This document shows, in pieces, positions 60,261 to 64,000 of a stretch of 64,000 nucleotides of DNA. The DNA is from Taenia hydatigena (lineage: Eukaryota; Platyhelminthes; Cestoda; Cyclophyllidea; Taeniidae). Under the pieces are notes generated by a model. It searched no databases and was not told the DNA's origin. It saw only the letters and a program-made list of their open reading frames with translations. Location: NCBI GenBank assembly GCA_036345935.2, contig JADWOT020000006.1:15350519-15414518 (forward strand), in the 5' to 3' direction. Position 1 is the first letter of the stretch. Every line of letters begins with the position of its first letter. Made by a program: the position numbers and the translations under genes.

Positions 60261-61942
60261 ATGTGTCTTTCGCTCCACGAAATTCAGTCAAGGCCGGCTG
60301 TCGTTATGTTTTTGAGCGTATTGCTGCTCTGTGTGACATTCCTTACGAGTGCCTTGATTCGATTTCAAACAGAAAAGTCGGTTCCTGATCTGGACGTCAG
60401 GACGGTATAATTTTCTTCTTATTTTTTCATTCTTTTAGAATGACGCTAAGATGCTACACACATTTTCGGAACTCGAATTCTGCAGCGAACCTTGGACAAG
60501 TTTTTCGAAGCAGTTTCAGCTCAATGACGCCTTTTTGCTCAATCTCGATAGTCTGAACTACGGAAAGTCGGATCAAGTTTTCTCTCGCAACTTCCGGATT
60601 GGCATAATTTACTCATCCGAACCGACGATAAAGAGCAAACCATTGTTTGCTCAAATGCGTGGTAGTCATCTCGGATTCACAGGTATGTTGGGTGCATGAT
60701 ATACTCATTTTTATTCTAAAGGAAGTGATGCTTTCGAGAAAATTAACGTTTCGCTTTTGGTTCCTGATTTTGATCCAAGTCAAGCACCTTGCACGAATGA
60801 AAATTGTGAGACACATACCTTTGACGGCTGTCTTTCTTTGGCTGCACCAACAAAGCTGTTCCCTCACTTCCAGTATGTGCTTGACTAACGTTGGTTTTTT
60901 GCCCAATTGCATCAACTTAATCCCTTTTAGCAATCATCAACAGTGTACCCGCGAACAAATTACTCAAATAAAGTCCAATAATTCAGCCCGGCTGTTGTGG
61001 CAAAAACGATATCACCTAGTGGGTCGGCAAATTTGTCAGGGTCATACCATTTGGAAGCCACAAATTCTGGGCAAAACTCCTCTTCTGTTAACCATACCGC
61101 CGGTAGGTTTCGTGGATTTTGGCAAACTCTTTCCTCCACCTCACTGTTTTGCGCCAGTTTTTGTTTTTGCTCTAAGTTTATTCTTCCGAAACCCCTTTAT
61201 AGTGTCTGGATTGATCAAATGATACACGCAACAATGGTCTATCATTTGGGGCTGTTAAGAGATACTTTGTATGGTTATAGTGGTGAAGTTTAGTCATTTT
61301 CAGCTTTTCAGAATTTGATTCCACTAATTTGTTTTTAGGTTGTTATGCAGTATTGCTTCTACCTTTTCGCTCGGGTGTTTCGAAAGCTTCAGCAGTGCCA
61401 TGTTTAACGTGCGGTTTTTATTTTTGATCGGTATTGTTCAGATTGCTTTGATGTAAAATTGGACCAAGCCATGCCCATATCTGATTTCTGGTCTAAAATC
61501 ATTTTTGGGTATGATACAGTTTGTTTCGCTTGATTTGGATAATTTTTATGTTGGTAAGCAAAAGATTTTGTGGTCGTTCCTAGTTTGTTGAAAGAGTTTT
61601 ACATTCCAATGCAACTCAGTGTCAACAGTCCCTTCACTTTAAATCATGCTTGAGATTAGGCACGTAGACATTCCTCCTCTATGAATACTTACATAGACCC
61701 ACATATTATTTTGATATTTTTAATGCTAAAGCTTTTATTTTGCATAAAAGCCTGCTTTTCTTACATTGAGTCATTTTTTGTTTTAGGAGGACATCTGGCT
61801 TATCTCGAGTCGTCTATTATACGCAATTTGGATCCTCTTGACCATTATTTTTGTAATGTGTGTTTCTTTAATGTGCGCGGGAAGCCCCTCACAGAGGTAC
61901 GGACCACTTCCACCTCATCGAAGTTGCAGCGCCGTGTCGTGA
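60261..61942 (+). CDS. TMEM248: TMEM248-family membrane protein
   Basis: Five exons join without frame conflict to 288 residues: 60,261-60,404, 60,439-60,682, 60,722-60,872, 60,931-61,102 and 61,787-61,942. Four features match human TMEM248 in order: an N-terminal helix after a 'SRP' motif ('SRPAVVMFLSVLLLCVTFLT', residues about 10-32), a 'F..LEFC' stretch, an extracellular part with 'HTFDGCLSLAAPTKLFPHFQ' (family: 'C.TLTA....FPVT'), and a C-terminal helix ('LLYAIWILLTIIFVMCVSLM', about 247-266) with a short tail. The family has two transmembrane helices with a large lumenal or extracellular domain; its function is poorly known. The first three introns are 34, 39 and 58 bp; the fourth is 684 bp. 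The protein is slightly shorter than the human one (about 314). Confidence 0.87.
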
Positions 61943-62190
61943 CCCGGGAGGAGACGAGAATTCAGCTTCCATCCATATCAGCTTTTGACTTTGATCATTG
62001 TTACGAACTTCCTGTCACCTTTTTTTCCCATCCTAGAAACATTTCTGACATTAAGTTTATCATTTAAATGTGCTTTACTTTTTACAGATACATTGTATGC
62101 ATATTTTAAGCTGTTTTTGTTGGGCCCTCCTGATGATGTGTGCGTCCTCCGGAGTACCTTTTCGTGTCTTTTTTTATGTTAATATTTTAT

Positions 62191-62192
62191 AG
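62191..62192 (+). promoter_or_regulatory. 3' splice acceptor 10 bases before the PRPF4 ATG
   Basis: 'ttttatgttaatattttatag' is followed by a 10-base leader and ATG at 62,203. There is no room for an upstream PRPF4 exon unless it lies within the TMEM248-like gene, so trans-splicing is plausible. No canonical AATAAA is seen between the TMEM248-like stop and this site. Confidence 0.45.
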
Positions 62193-62202
62193 GTTAATCC
62201 CC

Positions 62203-63819
62203 ATGGAGGCAACAGAAGATTCCTTCGCTGCGGCCCAAAGATTGGGTCATATCAACGTCTCCCATGGTAAACTATTAAGCTAAGTACTTGGCTATTATCT
62301 GTTTATGGTTTCATCAAAGTTTGAATGACAAATTTTCATCCAGACTTGGTTCATTCTAGACGGGAATTAATGCAACAATTTATTAATTGTTCATATCGAG
62401 GGCATATCTGTAGCCGCAGACCCTGAACCTGCTCACAGCTATCAAAGTATAGTTATATGTAATGGATTTGTCGAATTTCAGTCATCTGGTTCAAAGCTCA
62501 GTGAATATGCCGTCTGCCTAGTAGATAAGCAACAGTTGTCAAATCCAGCTTCCTTAGTTCGTATGACATATGATTGGATCTTGCGATAGCATCAATCTCT
62601 CTTCTCCACGATCACGCTTGATCAATCGTCAGTTCGATGAACATTGAAGTCATTTTGTAGTCGATGCTCACTCCAACTTTTTGACAAACTGGCCTCATGG
62701 GATTTTATCTTATGCTAACGGTGATGGATATCACCGGCTCTTTTTCGACAGCTTGCATCGTTATATTGCGCCCGAAATGTGATTAGTTAGCTTGTCTTGC
62801 ATTACTCGTAACAAGATGTCATTGGCGTTTATATCTTCCGCTTAATTTGTCGAATGATACCTATTCAATGAACTCCTATCCCCAACCGGTTTTCACTAAT
62901 TGATTCCTGGAATGTTTGCTCCACTTCTATTCACTTACATCCAAAGTAGTGCGAGAAGTATAGGGTATTAATGAACCCCCGTCAAACCGACTTCTGCCCA
63001 TCTCAGTCTCTCCAGGCTGGAACTATCTAAATGCGTTTAATGCGCTAGTCATGCATTGGTTCTACATTAATGCGGTTCTTGCTTTTCCATGTTCTTAAAA
63101 AAATCACTATGACAGCAGACTAGAATTAAAACATGCTTCTGAAATAGAGACGCTCAAAAAGTAGAGTAAGGTGTCAAAGGTATTGGCCTTTTTATGCATT
63201 TAATTGAAGCACTTTCGAGAATTTTATTTTACTATTTATTGTCGTATGCTAATATTTTTAAGTGAATTTAGGTTTCAATATGGCATTTTGTGATCACCCA
63301 TATTTCAGTGTTGTGTGACATCCTTTGTGTTGGTTTGCACAGTGAGTGATGGGTTCCCCATCGTATTTCCTAGGTGTTGCTTTACCTAGTGTCCAAACGC
63401 TCTCTCCTAGTCTTTGAAGTCTATTAACTCATGTCTAGTCTACAGTATTTACGCGCAGAACTGTTGAGTGATTTTTGAGCTGTTTAATCTAATCCTTTCT
63501 TTGTGGCAGATGATCAGTACCTACCCTTGGAGCACGGACTGCCACCCGCCGAAGCTGTTGCGCTCGAAAGTATCGAGTTAAAAAAGAAGGTACTCCTCTG
63601 TTCTTGCCAAATTGTACTCAGTCCTACAGCTTTCTACCCTGAGTGTCATTTCATGTGCCATTTTGAGCATTATTTATGCAGTCGCATTTAAACCTGTTTA
63701 AAGTATATGCCAGTGGGTCCCTCAACATCTTGTTCTGCCTTTTTAGGCTCGTTTAATTCAGGTGTCTACCGAGGATATGGAGGTGAAATACTATTTAAGG
63801 CAACTCGGTGAACCGATCT
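62203..63819 (+). CDS. PRPF4: PRPF4 (U4/U6 snRNP WD-repeat protein), first three exons
   Basis: Exons 62,203-62,266, 63,510-63,589 and 63,747-63,819 join in phase (1, 0, 1) to 72 complete residues; the gene runs on past the window. The N-terminus includes 'GHINVSHDDQYLPLEHG' and 'AVALESIELKKKARLIQVS', then 'TEDMEVKYYLRQLGEPI'. This matches the PRP4 N-terminal region (SFM/PPI motif, human '...[26 protein letters not shown]'), with the conserved 'VST.D..VK..LR.LGEPI' core. PRPF4 is a scaffold of the U4/U6.U5 tri-snRNP in the spliceosome, binding PRPF3 and PPIH through this region; its WD repeats would lie downstream, outside the window. The first intron is 1,243 bp and the second 157 bp. The donor at 63,820 (GTAAGT) is clear. 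Confidence 0.9.
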
Positions 63820-64000
63820 GTAAGTTTCATTTTCTGCTAACACTGAGTCATCCTTCGATTCACTGGTGCCGAATTCAGCCCTGCTACTGCAATCATAGTA
63901 AATACGAACTTCGAGGTTTTCTAGATGTATCGGCACTCCAGCACAATCCGTATTGCATAAATCACCCAGAAGAACTAATGAATCGCGAATCGGAGTCATC

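Noticed and set aside
60647..61222. Open frame of 191 codons, the longest in the window, read as one protein
   Set aside because: Only its 3' portion (60,931-61,102) is coding, as exon 4 of the TMEM248-like gene; the rest is exon 3 in another frame plus introns.
61681..62067. Open frame of 128 codons as a separate gene between TMEM248 and PRPF4
   Set aside because: The real coding sequence here is the other frame, 61,787-61,942, which gives the TMEM248 C-terminal helix and stop and joins exon 4 in phase.
1..64000. CRISPR arrays, bacterial operons, tRNA or rRNA genes
   Set aside because: No regularly spaced repeats, ribosome-binding sites or cloverleaf-like segments were seen; the window is eukaryotic nuclear DNA.

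Overview
The window looks like nuclear DNA of a flatworm, most probably a taeniid tapeworm (Taenia, Echinococcus or a relative). Three independent signs support this: (1) a secreted protein with two fibronectin type III (FN3) domains on phase-1 exons, built like the EG95/45W host-protective oncosphere antigens of taeniids; (2) a complete 899-bp coding-less LTR element with the structure of the TRIM elements known from taeniids; (3) very short introns (34-67 bp) beside long ones, and tightly packed genes with 3' splice acceptors directly before the start codon, as expected where spliced-leader trans-splicing occurs. No bacterial features are present.

Layout. 1-21 kb is mostly non-coding. It holds minus-strand exons of an otopetrin-like proton channel (9.4-9.7 and 10.8-10.95 kb, with a possible related exon at 20.65-20.95 kb) and several old dispersed repeats. 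21-44 kb is gene-poor: one unassigned plus-strand coding stretch (21.3 kb), a decayed ankyrin-repeat fragment (34.2-34.4 kb, minus), and diverged repeat copies that pair with one another across the window. 44-56 kb is an antigen locus. It has one apparently intact FN3 antigen gene (48.3-50.4 kb), a remnant last exon upstream (46.2 kb), a broken downstream copy (53.6-55.2 kb) and the start of a further copy running into a 100-N assembly gap (55,837-55,936). 56.9-58.3 kb holds the 3' exons of an unrecognised minus-strand gene. One of its introns was about 67 bp long before the TRIM element inserted exactly behind the 5' splice site. Older LTR fragments of the same family lie at 58.7-59.3 kb.

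59.7-64 kb is a compact plus-strand cluster of three housekeeping genes: an MTRES1-like mitochondrial S4-domain protein, a TMEM248-family membrane protein (five exons, fully resolved) and the 5' end of PRPF4, the WD-repeat protein of the U4/U6 snRNP. Spacing, a poly(A) signal and acceptor sites suggest these may be one polycistronic unit resolved by trans-splicing. The three products share no obvious pathway, so co-transcription would be for expression rather than a joint function.

All calls come from reading the sequence and translated exons; no database search was run. Repeat limits are approximate, and identities beyond the recognised families are left open.
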